From Leadbetterella byssophila DSM 17132 (GTDB taxonomy: Bacteria > Bacteroidota > Bacteroidia > Cytophagales > Spirosomataceae), in contig NC_014655.1 in the NCBI RefSeq assembly GCF_000166395.1, forward strand, positions 496,001-560,000: a stretch of 64,000 nt of DNA, written 5' to 3'. Both the position numbers and the translations under genes were made by a program. A model generated the notes under the pieces. The model searched no databases and was not told the origin of the DNA. It saw only the letters and a program-made list of their open reading frames with translations. Numbering within the stretch: position 1 is the stretch's first letter; each line of letters starts with the position of its first letter. This document shows, piece by piece, positions 53,431 through 62,097 of the stretch.

Positions 53431-56400
53431 AGTCAGCATTTGGGTCTTCTTGATCTATTCCATCCTGATCTTTATTATCTACGGGTGGATAGGTTATTAT
53501 GCTTTTGGTGCGCTTAAACTGTATAAGCAGAGAAATCTCTTTACGGATTATAACCTGGTGGCTTCAAATCCCAATGCTCCACGTTTCTCTATAGTGGCAC
53601 CGGCATACAATGAGGGGAAGACCATAGTGGAAAACGTAAGGTCTTTGCTTTCTCTATTCTACAATAATCTGGAAATCATTATTGTGAATGATGGAAGTAA
53701 GGATGATTCCATTGACCGACTCATAGCAGCTTATGACTTGGAAGCCACTTCTTTCTTCGTGCAGGGACATCTTCCTACCCAAGACATCAAAGCCGTTTAC
53801 CGTAGTAAAAATTTGGCCTTTAAAAAGCTTGTGGTGGTAGATAAAGTGAACGGAGGGAAAGCTGACGCACTGAACGCCGGAATAAATGTTTCCAGTGGAG
53901 ATTATCTGGTTTGTATAGATGTAGACTGTATTCTGGAACAAGATGCCATTTTGAAACTCGCTAAGCCTTTCCTTGAACAAACGGATAAAAAGGTTATTGC
54001 CTGCGGAGGGGTGATCCGACTAGCCAATAATTGTATTGTAGAAAACGGTAAGGTAGTAGACGTCAACTTGCCCAAAACCTGGCTAGGTAAAAGTCAAGCT
54101 TTAGAATATATACGTGCTTTTGTATTAGGTAGAATGGCCTGGTCAAGAGCTTCTGCACTTATTCTTATTTCCGGTGCCTTTGGAGCATTTGACCGTAAGA
54201 TTGTTTTAGAATGTGGAGGATATGATCCGGAAACCGTGGGGGAGGACATGGAATTAGTGGTCAGAATGCGCCGCTATATGGAGGAGAAGAATGAGCCATA
54301 CAAAGTGGTAAATATACCTGATCCTCTATGCTGGACAGAGGTACCGGAAAAAGAGGAGGTTTTAAAGCGACAAAGAAACCGCTGGATGAGGGGAACCATG
54401 GAGACTCTTTGGAAACATAGGAAGCTCATTTTTAATCCTAAATATGGTAAATTAGGGATGATGAGTATGCCGTATTGGCTGTTCTTTGAGTTTTTAGGAC
54501 CTATAGTGGAAAGCCTTGGATATGTCTTCTTTGCCATGCTATGGATCTTTGGCTTGATTAACTGGCAGTTCTTCCTGGCCTTGTACGGTTTGGTCATCTG
54601 TACCGGCATAACCTATTCCGTTTATGGAATACTGGTAGACTTAGCCAGTCACCAGGTTTATACCAAAAGGAAGGATTTCTGGAAACTCATAGCTACGGCT
54701 AATTTAGAACCCTTGTATTTCCATCCCTTGGTAGTGAGGGCCAGTGTAAGTGGTGTTCTGGATTATTTCCGCAACAAACAAGGGTGGGGAGAGATGACCC
54801 GACAAGGCTTCCGTAAGGGAGAAGAGGATTTACCACTCTGGAAATGGGTTTTGAATAGTTTGGAGCGAAGTTTCATGGCTTGGTTTTGGCCTTCCATGGC
54901 GTTTATTGGCATAACTTGTATCCTAGCAGGAGTGGAAGCATTCTGGTATAGATATCAGGAGATTGAATTTGATGGTATCAGTTTGTTCCGAAATAACCTG
55001 GAAATCGCCTTTCAATGTGTCATGTTTGGAGCGGTTTTCTATCTCCTGTTGAGATTATTGAATGTACGTAGAGGACAAATCTTCTTGGTCATCTATTATA
55101 CCTTTCTCTCCGTACTGTATTTTGTACTGTTCCTGTATTTTTCTGAAGGTAAAAGTCTTCTAGGTGCTGACGCCTTTATCTATTCGAAAGAAGAGGTGTG
55201 GCAGATTGTGAAAAGCTCCGGCGTGATGAATCCTCTAAACATAGGTATACTGGTGTTTATGATAAGTGCAGTAGCCTGTTTGATCTACGTTTCTTTATTC
55301 CAAAAGACCCGCTCTTGGATTCCTGGCTTTGTACTCTTTTTAGTGGGTTTCATGTTATGGGGAGTAAATTTCGAAAGTGAACACGAGAGTGAAATGACGC
55401 GAATGTCTTCCAGTTCCAAATGGGCCTTTTTCTTCGAAGCAAATTATAAGCATTTGAAGGATAAGTGGTGGCCTGAAAACGAATTAGCTAACGCAGAATT
55501 TCCTTTTTTACACCAGAAGAATACTACTAACTTCTTAAAGGAATACCTGAATTCAAGTGCAGAGAAACCTAATATCGTGCTGATTATCGTGGAGGGTCTG
55601 GGCTCAGCCTATACTAGATCTGAGGGATATATAGGTAATTTCACTCCGTTTTTTGATTCTTTGACTACTCAATCTCTGTATTGGAAAAATGCCTTAAGTA
55701 GTAGTGGTAGGACCTTTGCAGCCTTGCCTACGTTAACGGGATCACTGCCTTTTGCTCAGTCGGGATTTCTTGAATTAAATGAATACCCGTCTCATTTCTC
55801 GCTTTGGAATATATTAAAGAAGAATGGATATCAAACCGGCTTTTTCTATGGCGGGCATGCCAGCTTTGACCGTATGAAAGATTTCTTGGTATTTAATGAA
55901 GTAGATCAGATCATTGAGAGAAATAATTTCCCGGACGGATACCGACTTTTGCCTAATAATAATGGGGAGACTTGGGGGTACGAAGATGCTTCGGTCTTAA
56001 GTGTTCTTTCTCAAGCTGAAAGTTCAAAACCCTATTTTCACGTGGCTCTCACTCTTTCCACTCATAATCCATTTATCATTAACGATAAATCTGTCTACGA
56101 AGAGAAGTTTGAGCAGCGTGTGAAAGAATTGAAATATGAAGGAGCAAAATTAAAGCAAGTACGCGACCAGAAAAAAGCACTGACTACAGTTCTGGAGCTG
56201 GATGACAATCTCCGTCATTTTATGCAAGTTTATTCCCAAAGGGATGACTTCCACCGTACCATTTTTATTATTACCGGAGACCATGCCATGCCTGAGATTC
56301 CCTTTGAAACGAAATTAGATAGGTATAGAGTACCTTTACTGATCTATTCTCCTTTGATTAAAACTCCTAGGACCTTTAAGCAGATGGTATCCCATTTTGA

Positions 56401-56737
56401 TCTCGTTCCTAGTTTGTTGTCCTATTTAGAAAACGCGAATAACTTAATAGTTCCTCAGCAAGTAACGTGGATTGGAGAGGGTTTACAAGGGAGCAAGGCC
56501 TATCCTTTGATGCAATCCAAAACCTTGCTTCAGGAATATATCACTCCAAAGTATCATTGGGTAGGTGGAGAGACCTATGTGATAAGTGCAGATTTACAAG
56601 AAGAGAGGGTGCCTGAAGATAGGGATGGACTTGGAGAGAAATTCAAGCTATTTAAACAAAGGAATCAGACACTGATTCAAGGTAAACCTTTGATGCCTGA
56701 TTCCGTATATACTAATTTTCTTAGAAGGTTCGATTAA
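53408..56737 (+). CDS. Fusion of processive GT2 glycosyltransferase and LtaS-like sulfatase/phosphoglycerol-transferase domain
   Basis: A 1109-residue membrane protein. The N-terminal GT2 synthase (~1-460) has all catalytic motifs: D95 (VNDGSKDD), D171-X-D173, E279-D280 and Q322-X2-R325-W326 (QRNRW). It is flanked by membrane helices (~10-33, ~355-410). More helices follow (~490-515, ~535-580, ~610-655). The outer C-terminal domain (~720-1090) is of the alkaline-phosphatase/sulfatase fold as in lipoteichoic acid synthase: metal ligand E729 (VLIIVEGLG), nucleophile T769 (SSSGRTFAALPT) and an ITGDHAMPE motif. The layout suggests a polymer made inside, exported, and modified outside with a phospho- or phosphoglycerol-type group. 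The product is unknown. Confidence 0.88.
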   Translation: MLAQTIYEVSIWVFLIYSILIFIIYGWIGYYAFGALKLYKQRNLFTDYNLVASNPNAPRFSIVAPAYNEGKTIVENVRSLLSLFYNNLEIIIVNDGSKDDSIDRLIAAYDLEATSFFVQGHLPTQDIKAVYRSKNLAFKKLVVVDKVNGGKADALNAGINVSSGDYLVCIDVDCILEQDAILKLAKPFLEQTDKKVIACGGVIRLANNCIVENGKVVDVNLPKTWLGKSQALEYIRAFVLGRMAWSRASALILISGAFGAFDRKIVLECGGYDPETVGEDMELVVRMRRYMEEKNEPYKVVNIPDPLCWTEVPEKEEVLKRQRNRWMRGTMETLWKHRKLIFNPKYGKLGMMSMPYWLFFEFLGPIVESLGYVFFAMLWIFGLINWQFFLALYGLVICTGITYSVYGILVDLASHQVYTKRKDFWKLIATANLEPLYFHPLVVRASVSGVLDYFRNKQGWGEMTRQGFRKGEEDLPLWKWVLNSLERSFMAWFWPSMAFIGITCILAGVEAFWYRYQEIEFDGISLFRNNLEIAFQCVMFGAVFYLLLRLLNVRRGQIFLVIYYTFLSVLYFVLFLYFSEGKSLLGADAFIYSKEEVWQIVKSSGVMNPLNIGILVFMISAVACLIYVSLFQKTRSWIPGFVLFLVGFMLWGVNFESEHESEMTRMSSSSKWAFFFEANYKHLKDKWWPENELANAEFPFLHQKNTTNFLKEYLNSSAEKPNIVLIIVEGLGSAYTRSEGYIGNFTPFFDSLTTQSLYWKNALSSSGRTFAALPTLTGSLPFAQSGFLELNEYPSHFSLWNILKKNGYQTGFFYGGHASFDRMKDFLVFNEVDQIIERNNFPDGYRLLPNNNGETWGYEDASVLSVLSQAESSKPYFHVALTLSTHNPFIINDKSVYEEKFEQRVKELKYEGAKLKQVRDQKKALTTVLELDDNLRHFMQVYSQRDDFHRTIFIITGDHAMPEIPFETKLDRYRVPLLIYSPLIKTPRTFKQMVSHFDLVPSLLSYLENANNLIVPQQVTWIGEGLQGSKAYPLMQSKTLLQEYITPKYHWVGGETYVISADLQEERVPEDRDGLGEKFKLFKQRNQTLIQGKPLMPDSVYTNFLRRFD

Positions 56738-57944
56738 ATCCTAAAGTTAAATCGTATTGGTTACCTCTGGTTTCTCGTTGATATTCTTGATTAAAGTAAG
56801 TGCCCTGAATCCAAAATATATTACGTTTACCAAGGGTGAAATTGTAGTCGAGACCTATTTTGTAGGTTTTCATCTTATAAATCTGAGGTTCCAATAGATT
56901 ACTCCTGTTTTCATCCGGACTAATACCTGTACCTATCTGGAAGCCTAAATAATCATTAGCTCCTTTGGTATAGTATCTAACCGTTCCTGTATAAGAATGG
57001 GATAGATTGCTATTTCCAGGCGTTAAGTAGGTTCTCAGATTAAACCAAAGATTCTGATAGTACTTGCCCACGGAAGCGGTGTACATCCATACGTCATCGT
57101 TAAAATGCAGCTGCCTATAACCTATCTCCCCTTCGAAACTCTGAGGAAGGTTAGCATAAAGAGAAACACCTGTACGATACTTAGGGAAAATGCCTACTTG
57201 ATTAGAGTACCCTACTCCGGTATACAAATAGAACATTTTAGATAGGCGTGGGTAGCCTTCCACTTCAAACTGAATCCCATTATCTCCGAATTTCTGAGCC
57301 AGATTTGTGCGGAAAATAAAGGAACCTATGGAGGTAGCCCGTCTATAACTTAGACCTACAATATGCCAGTTGTCTGCAAACTGTTTATCAAAGTGCACGA
57401 AGTTATACGTTACTCCTATTGCATTTTTTGCCGTTAAATCTCTAATTCTGACCAATAATTCCCTCCCTTCTGTATGTTTAGGGTTTTGGCTTAATAAGGT
57501 ATTTAGACTTTCTTCCGCCTTTTCATATTGGTCCAAAGAATTATATATTCTTGCTTGTAAGTACAAAAGATCTTCACTTTTTGGATTAAATTCTAATCCT
57601 TGTTGCAGAATCTCTAATGCACGGTCCTCTTCGTCATTCCAATATTCCAATGAGGCATAGGCCAAATAGAAGTCCTCAGTATCTACCTTCTTTTCAAACC
57701 AAGGTTTGAAGACATTTCTCGCTTCTTCCACTTGATCTGACCAAGTATAAATCCTTCCCAGGAAGATGTGTAAATCCAGATAATCCGGGGACTTTTCTAT
57801 GGCTTGTTTCAAGGTCTTGATGGCTTCAGGATAGTTTTTTTGATCAAATGCCTGAGTCTTTGCCTGAGCTAATAAATCATCACTACTCTGCCCAAACGTA
57901 TAAGTGGAAAGAGTAAGGAGGAATAGGGTTATTAATCGTTTCAT
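56721..57944 (-). CDS. TPR plus YaiO-type outer-membrane beta-barrel protein
   Basis: A 407-residue protein with a signal peptide (to about YTFGQ, residue 19), TPR repeats (~25-165; AIKTLKQAIEKSPDYLDLHIFLGR, ALEILQQGLEFNPKSEDLLYLQ read in parts) and a C-terminal barrel (~180-407) ending in F. The combination recalls PgaA/BcsC-like exporters of polysaccharide, although smaller. It is convergent with the GT2-sulfatase gene, overlapping by 17 bp. The two may form one exopolysaccharide path, with synthase inside and porin outside. Confidence 0.83.
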   Translation of the reverse strand: MKRLITLFLLTLSTYTFGQSSDDLLAQAKTQAFDQKNYPEAIKTLKQAIEKSPDYLDLHIFLGRIYTWSDQVEEARNVFKPWFEKKVDTEDFYLAYASLEYWNDEEDRALEILQQGLEFNPKSEDLLYLQARIYNSLDQYEKAEESLNTLLSQNPKHTEGRELLVRIRDLTAKNAIGVTYNFVHFDKQFADNWHIVGLSYRRATSIGSFIFRTNLAQKFGDNGIQFEVEGYPRLSKMFYLYTGVGYSNQVGIFPKYRTGVSLYANLPQSFEGEIGYRQLHFNDDVWMYTASVGKYYQNLWFNLRTYLTPGNSNLSHSYTGTVRYYTKGANDYLGFQIGTGISPDENRSNLLEPQIYKMKTYKIGLDYNFTLGKRNIFWIQGTYFNQEYQRETRGNQYDLTLGFNRTF

Positions 57945-57996
57945 TCCAATCGTAATCTGATGGGAAAGTTACGAAAAAAATGAGCTGTTTAAGTTA

Positions 57997-58866
57997 CTAT
58001 TTCTGCAATATCTGACGAGGATCAGCATATGCAAAGGGGAAATTTAAGTTTTTTAGAATCTCCGGTTTAGCCTCTATGCTGTCTAACAGAAGGGTAGCCC
58101 TTTGACCCAAGATTCCTTTGACCACAAAACTAGGAGCAGGAGGAAGCAAAGTATATTTACCTTCTTGTAGCACTGTAGCAAATTCTCTCATTTCCATAAT
58201 TTGAGGCGAGCAGGCATTTATAGCCTTGTTTTGCGGATTTTCTAGTAGGAACAAAAAGATGGAAGCCAGATCCTGAACATGAATCCAAGAGAGCTTCTGA
58301 TTCCCCCTTCCTACAGATAGGTTGATTCCTAACCTAGCTAAGGGCAACAGTTTTCGAATTATGGGTGCATCAGGGCTTAGAACCAGACCAAATCTTAAAA
58401 TATCCGTTATCACTCCTTTTCCCCTCCATTCCTTAGCTGCATTTTCCCATTGTACACAGACATTACTTAGAAAGCCCTGACCCGGGAGGCTGCTTTCATC
58501 ATGTTTACCTTCGGGGTAATAGCCCACGGCAGAACTAGAAATGATATGTCTAACCCCCGCTGCCAGTGCCGGAGTGAGTAAGCTTTTCAAAGGTAGGATT
58601 CTGCTGTGTAGAATTTCCGTTTTACGAAGATCCGTCCATCTTTTCTCCGCTAAAGGAGTACCACATAGATTAATAAGAGTAGTGACCCCTTTGAAAGCCT
58701 GAGCAGGGGCTTGGAAGTCTTTCCATACGAAGTACCTGATTTGAGGATGATCAGACGTTTGAGGTTTACGGGTCAAGATATGCACCTGATATCCGGCATT
58801 TATCAGTGCAGAAATCAGATGAGTACCCACATAACCGGTACCTCCGGAGATTAAAATTGTTTTCAT
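57997..58866 (-). CDS. TIGR01777-type NAD-dependent epimerase (YfcH-like)
   Basis: A 289-residue atypical short-chain dehydrogenase with the motif ISGGTGYVGTHL (residues 5-16), NLCGTPLAEKRWTDLRK (the NL-GxPxxxxRW family signature), ISSSAVGYYPEG (active-site Ser/Tyr region), LRFGLVLSP and the SWIHVQDLASIF segment. Family members have no settled substrate. It is monocistronic, with arr 45 bases upstream on the same strand. Confidence 0.88.
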   Translation of the reverse strand: MKTILISGGTGYVGTHLISALINAGYQVHILTRKPQTSDHPQIRYFVWKDFQAPAQAFKGVTTLINLCGTPLAEKRWTDLRKTEILHSRILPLKSLLTPALAAGVRHIISSSAVGYYPEGKHDESSLPGQGFLSNVCVQWENAAKEWRGKGVITDILRFGLVLSPDAPIIRKLLPLARLGINLSVGRGNQKLSWIHVQDLASIFLFLLENPQNKAINACSPQIMEMREFATVLQEGKYTLLPPAPSFVVKGILGQRATLLLDSIEAKPEILKNLNFPFAYADPRQILQK

Positions 58867-58911
58867 CTTTGTTGTGTGGGATATTAACGAAAAATGGTGT
58901 AAAATCGTATT

Positions 58912-59310
58912 CTACAAGATATCATCGTCTGTCTTAGAGGATATGGTCGCTTTCATGGCTTGGACTTGCTCAGCAGGATGAGGTAGCCAATCCCCCACTT
59001 CCCCAACTACAAGAAAAGGGGATGTAGACCTGTATGAAAGGGTGGGATTTCCAGAGAATCTCTTGTTGGTGACATTAGGATCATCTTCCAGTTCTCCCGT
59101 AGCTTCCACCAAATAGATTCTTTCTTTTCCCTCTCCTTTGGCTAACTCCGCTCCCCAGATGGCCGCATCTAATGTTCCCGAAAGGTAGATATAACTTGCT
59201 TCTTTACCCGTTCCATAATTGGAGTTATGGCCTGGCGTAATGTAGTCTCCAATACTTAATTGTGCTTTTGTCCCGTGAAAGTAGGTGGGTTCCAATGGAG
59301 TTGCATTCAT
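58912..59310 (-). CDS. arr: Rifampin ADP-ribosyltransferase
   Basis: A 132-residue protein from the ATG at 59310; an earlier in-frame ATG at 59337 is possible but lies inside the preceding pseudogene. It has the Arr signatures TYFHGTKAQLSIGDYITPGHNSNYG (read in parts), LDAAIWGAELAKGEGKERIYLVEATG, EDDPNVTNKRFSGNPTLSYRS and VVGEVGDWLPHPAEQ. It transfers ADP-ribose from NAD to the 23-hydroxyl of rifamycins, which inactivates them. Chromosomal arr genes are widespread in environmental bacteria, and nothing mobile is seen here. Its ATG overlaps the TGA of the broken gene upstream (ATGA), suggesting a former operon. Confidence 0.92.
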   Translation of the reverse strand: MNATPLEPTYFHGTKAQLSIGDYITPGHNSNYGTGKEASYIYLSGTLDAAIWGAELAKGEGKERIYLVEATGELEDDPNVTNKRFSGNPTLSYRSTSPFLVVGEVGDWLPHPAEQVQAMKATISSKTDDDIL

Positions 59311-59776
59311 TTTGGTAAGGATTTTCTTCCCAGCCATGGTCCTTTGCCTTATAGGAAATCCAAGGCCTTCTCTAGGTTTTTTTATACGCTGGCTGGAGTC
59401 TTTGAACTTTGAAAATATTTATAGAATTCTTTTTGAAGCGATGGCGCTAGACGGTAAAATGTTTCTAAATCTTCAGGATACAGGCTTAAAAGTTCTAACC
59501 AGGGTTCAAAAGGCTGGACGGTTCGCTTATCGTGATCTTCGGTGAGTGAAATTTCCAGTTTTTTACCTATACGTTTAGGAGAATGGTCTAATATTCGATG
59601 ATTAAGTGGCCAATCCCCTTTGTAGCCTACTAAGGTCTGCCGGAATTCCTTTTCATTCACCTTGCCTTTGACGGGGATAGGGCCTTACCCCATTCGCCAA
59701 AGATCTGATTCAGGATATCTTCCGGAATCTCAACGTAAGGATTAATTCCTATGATCTTTAGATCAGCTACATACAT
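59307..59776 (-). pseudogene. Broken DUF1905/YdeI-family gene
   Basis: Read on the minus strand from an ATG at 59776: MYVADLKIIGINPYVEIPED, then ILNQIFGEWGKA, then a one-base loss near 59690 shifts the frame before PVKGKVNEKEFRQTLVGYKG. The DUF1905-like part is followed by the YdeI-like tail (LEISLTEDHDKRTVQPFEPW, FYRLAPSLQKEFYKYFQSSKT). A second lesion near 59380 turns the expected RIKKNLEKALDFL into V-stop-KNLEKALDFL, and another stop follows. The original frame would end in a TGA that overlaps the arr start. Intact YdeI/DUF1905 proteins are about 150-190 residues long and of uncertain function. Confidence 0.8.
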
Positions 59777-59811
59777 ATCCTTGCGAAATTAATTGGTTTT
59801 TGGATATATTC

Positions 59812-61041
59812 CTATTCGATATGCAGTAAGTAATGGCTGTAAGCAAGTCCTTGGGTGACGGAAATGAAGTTGTCGCCCGACTGCACCTCTCCAAATTTCT
59901 CTTTAAACATCCTTTGAACAGCTGGAACTAGGGATGTTCCTCCTGTTAAGAACACACTGTCTGCATGATGATCACCTATGAATTGATTCAAATAATTCTG
60001 TATCTTTTGTAGGTCTCCCGAAATGATTTCATCGTATTCAGATGACCTAATGGGCTCTTTTATTCCAGAAGGTTCAAAGTCAAAAGTGGTGGACGTGTTC
60101 TGTGATAGATCCACCTTTACTCTCTCTATTTCCCTGAAAATGCTATAGCCCAAATTACCTTCAATCAGGTCTATAAGATTTTTTAGTTTGGGATGGTTCT
60201 TGGATTGAAAATAGTAACGCTTCAGATCTTGTAAAACCTTGGTACTGTTGAAGAATATCATCTTTTCCCATGTGGTAATGTTGAGGAAAAGCGATAAAGG
60301 CAAGTCTAACCACTGTTCCGGACGTGTGCTGTATTTCACTCCTCGTCCGAAATGCGGGGTGCCTTTCTCCCACATGAAAGCTGAATCAAAGGCATCTCCC
60401 CCCAGGTAGATACCTCCTGTGCTGATGATATCCTGACGTCTGTCTAACTGATCGTGTTTGGCCGGATCCAGTGAAATAAGGGTGAAGTCTGTAGTCCCCC
60501 CGCCTAAGTCGGCTACCAGAACCTTTTGAGGCGAGCTTAAAGTTTTCTCATAAGCAAAGGCTGCCGCTATGGGTTCTAACTGAAAATGTATCTTTTGAAA
60601 TCCTGCTTGTTTCGCTGCTATCTCCAAACGCTTTTGAGCTAAGGTATCTCTATCCTGATCATCGTCGTCAAAGAATACCGGTCGGCCCAGGATAACTTGG
60701 TCTACGTTTGTTCCCACAAAATCATCTGCTTGTGCTTTTAATTTCTTTAGTATGAGGCTAACCAGGTCTGAAAGATCATATCTAACTCCGTTTATGAGCG
60801 TATGCTGGAAACTTTTGTTAGAGAGTACTCTTTTGATGGATTTTATGAATCTACCTTTCATCCCATCACCTACATAGCTTTCTACGGCTTCATTTCCCAC
60901 CAATACCCTTTTTTCTCCTTTTGGAAAATATAGAACAGAAGGTAAAATAAAGGTCTTAATGATTTGATGAGATTGCAGATCTAATATAGATAGTGCGGAA
61001 TTAGAGGTACCAAAGTCTACCCCGTAAAGGAAATTTTGCAT
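59812..61041 (-). CDS. Hsp70-like ATPase (YegD type, no substrate domain)
   Basis: A 409-residue protein with the actin/Hsp70 ATPase fold: phosphate-1 YGVDFGTSNSALSI (residues 6-19), EPIAAAFAYEK, phosphate-2 VADLGGGTTDFTL (~175-187), and an adenosine motif FLTGGTSLVPAVQRMF near the end. It lacks the beta-sandwich substrate-binding domain of DnaK, as in the YegD group of unknown role. A TAATTTTG box (minus strand, 61061-61068) lies about 20 bases before the ATG. It is monocistronic, with a pseudogene on each side. Confidence 0.9.
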   Translation of the reverse strand: MQNFLYGVDFGTSNSALSILDLQSHQIIKTFILPSVLYFPKGEKRVLVGNEAVESYVGDGMKGRFIKSIKRVLSNKSFQHTLINGVRYDLSDLVSLILKKLKAQADDFVGTNVDQVILGRPVFFDDDDQDRDTLAQKRLEIAAKQAGFQKIHFQLEPIAAAFAYEKTLSSPQKVLVADLGGGTTDFTLISLDPAKHDQLDRRQDIISTGGIYLGGDAFDSAFMWEKGTPHFGRGVKYSTRPEQWLDLPLSLFLNITTWEKMIFFNSTKVLQDLKRYYFQSKNHPKLKNLIDLIEGNLGYSIFREIERVKVDLSQNTSTTFDFEPSGIKEPIRSSEYDEIISGDLQKIQNYLNQFIGDHHADSVFLTGGTSLVPAVQRMFKEKFGEVQSGDNFISVTQGLAYSHYLLHIE

Positions 61042-61060
61042 ACAGAATTTTTGAGGGGTG

Positions 61061-61068
61061 CAAAATTA
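61061..61068 (-). promoter_or_regulatory. Candidate -7 box for the Hsp70-like gene
   Basis: On the minus strand this reads TAATTTTG, a perfect TAnnTTTG, placed 20 bases before the ATG at 61041. No TTTG was found at the -33 spacing. Confidence 0.4.
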
Positions 61069-61137
61069 GTGAAGTTTTCCCGTTGGCACTTCGGATTTGG
61101 AACATTAATATTGCGCACCAAACCTTATACCATTATT

Positions 61138-61648
61138 ATGAAAGATTTAATTAGCCTCAGAGAAGATTTATCAGTTCGTTGTAAAAACGGCATAGATTTC
61201 ATTAGCTCAGCTGGGCTGTCATTACCTTTATTTGGACCTTAGACCTGAGTGATCAGTACAAGTGCATCTTAACATTTTTCACCAGAGGATTAATGTTTCC
61301 TTTGGCTCTACTTTTTTCTAAAGTATATAAGAGGGAATGGAAGATTGCACTTCAACCTTTTGGCCGAACGTTTCCCAACTCTTTTATTTCCCGCTCTTGG
61401 TTTATGCCTTTCTGCATGCAAAGGAGCACTTTGTATTCTTTTATATCGTGATTACCGGGGCACATTTTTTTCCTTTTAGTGGGCTATATAAAACACCGTG
61501 GTATGCCGTGGTTGCAGGGATATCTGTTGCAAGTGCGACTTTAAGTTACAAATCCTTATCTCCAACTTTTTTGGCAGCCCTTTTTGACATTTGCTTAGTA
61601 GTATGGGTGGTTCTTTTGAAAAGGGATGCGAAAGTTAAATCCTCTTAA
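61138..61648 (+). pseudogene. Broken DUF7010-like membrane protein gene
   Basis: Starts ATG at 61138 (MKDLISLREDLSVRCKNGIDF). Near 61205 the frame shifts: VITFIWTLDLSDQYKCILTF and GLMFPLALLFSKVYKREWK continue in another frame. Near 61355 it shifts again into LFYFPLLVYAFLHAKEHFVF, then YIVITGAHFFPFSGLYKTPW to the stop at 61648. Joined, the pieces give about 165 residues with five or six membrane helices, resembling DUF7010 proteins (recognised from memory). Only the last 103 residues form an open frame, from an ATG at 61337. Confidence 0.7.
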
Positions 61649-62034
61649 GCAGAGGATTTAACAGAAGGATATTTAGAAAGAAACAAAGAAAGTATACCAA
61701 ATGTACTTTCTATTCCTAGCCAGGTGGTGCCAAATTCTCCCAGTGGGCCATGGGATTTCCAGGTCACTACCCTGGCCAGGGCATACAATAGCCAAAATAG
61801 CGCCAAGAACCTCAAGGATAGTGCTAGATCCTGTTTCCACAAGTAGCCTAAAACAAAGCATACGAAAAGACCAACACTTCCATACACTCCCCTAATGGAG
61901 CTGGCTGCGTCTGGATTGGGAATTTCTAAATGTACTAAATCCATGACCTGCTGAGGACTCCACCAGGCAAGTAGGGCAACATATGCAAGACCTAAAAGAC
62001 TAATAATAACGATACCGTTTGCAAGTTTTCTCAT
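61645..62034 (-). CDS. DUF4345-like small membrane protein
   Basis: A 129-residue protein with four hydrophobic helices and the NPDAASSIRGVYGSVGLFV motif typical of DUF4345-type four-helix proteins, then FWLLYALARVVTW and a hydrophobic end. The function is unknown. It overlaps the convergent pseudogene by 4 bp and is divergent from no partner; the Crp-like gene lies upstream on the same strand, 63 bases away. Confidence 0.72.
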   Translation of the reverse strand: MRKLANGIVIISLLGLAYVALLAWWSPQQVMDLVHLEIPNPDAASSIRGVYGSVGLFVCFVLGYLWKQDLALSLRFLALFWLLYALARVVTWKSHGPLGEFGTTWLGIESTFGILSLFLSKYPSVKSSA

Positions 62035-62097
62035 ACTTTTTTTTTAGCAAAAGTATCGCTATTCAGAAGCACAGATCTTGGTGAAAACCAAGATAAA

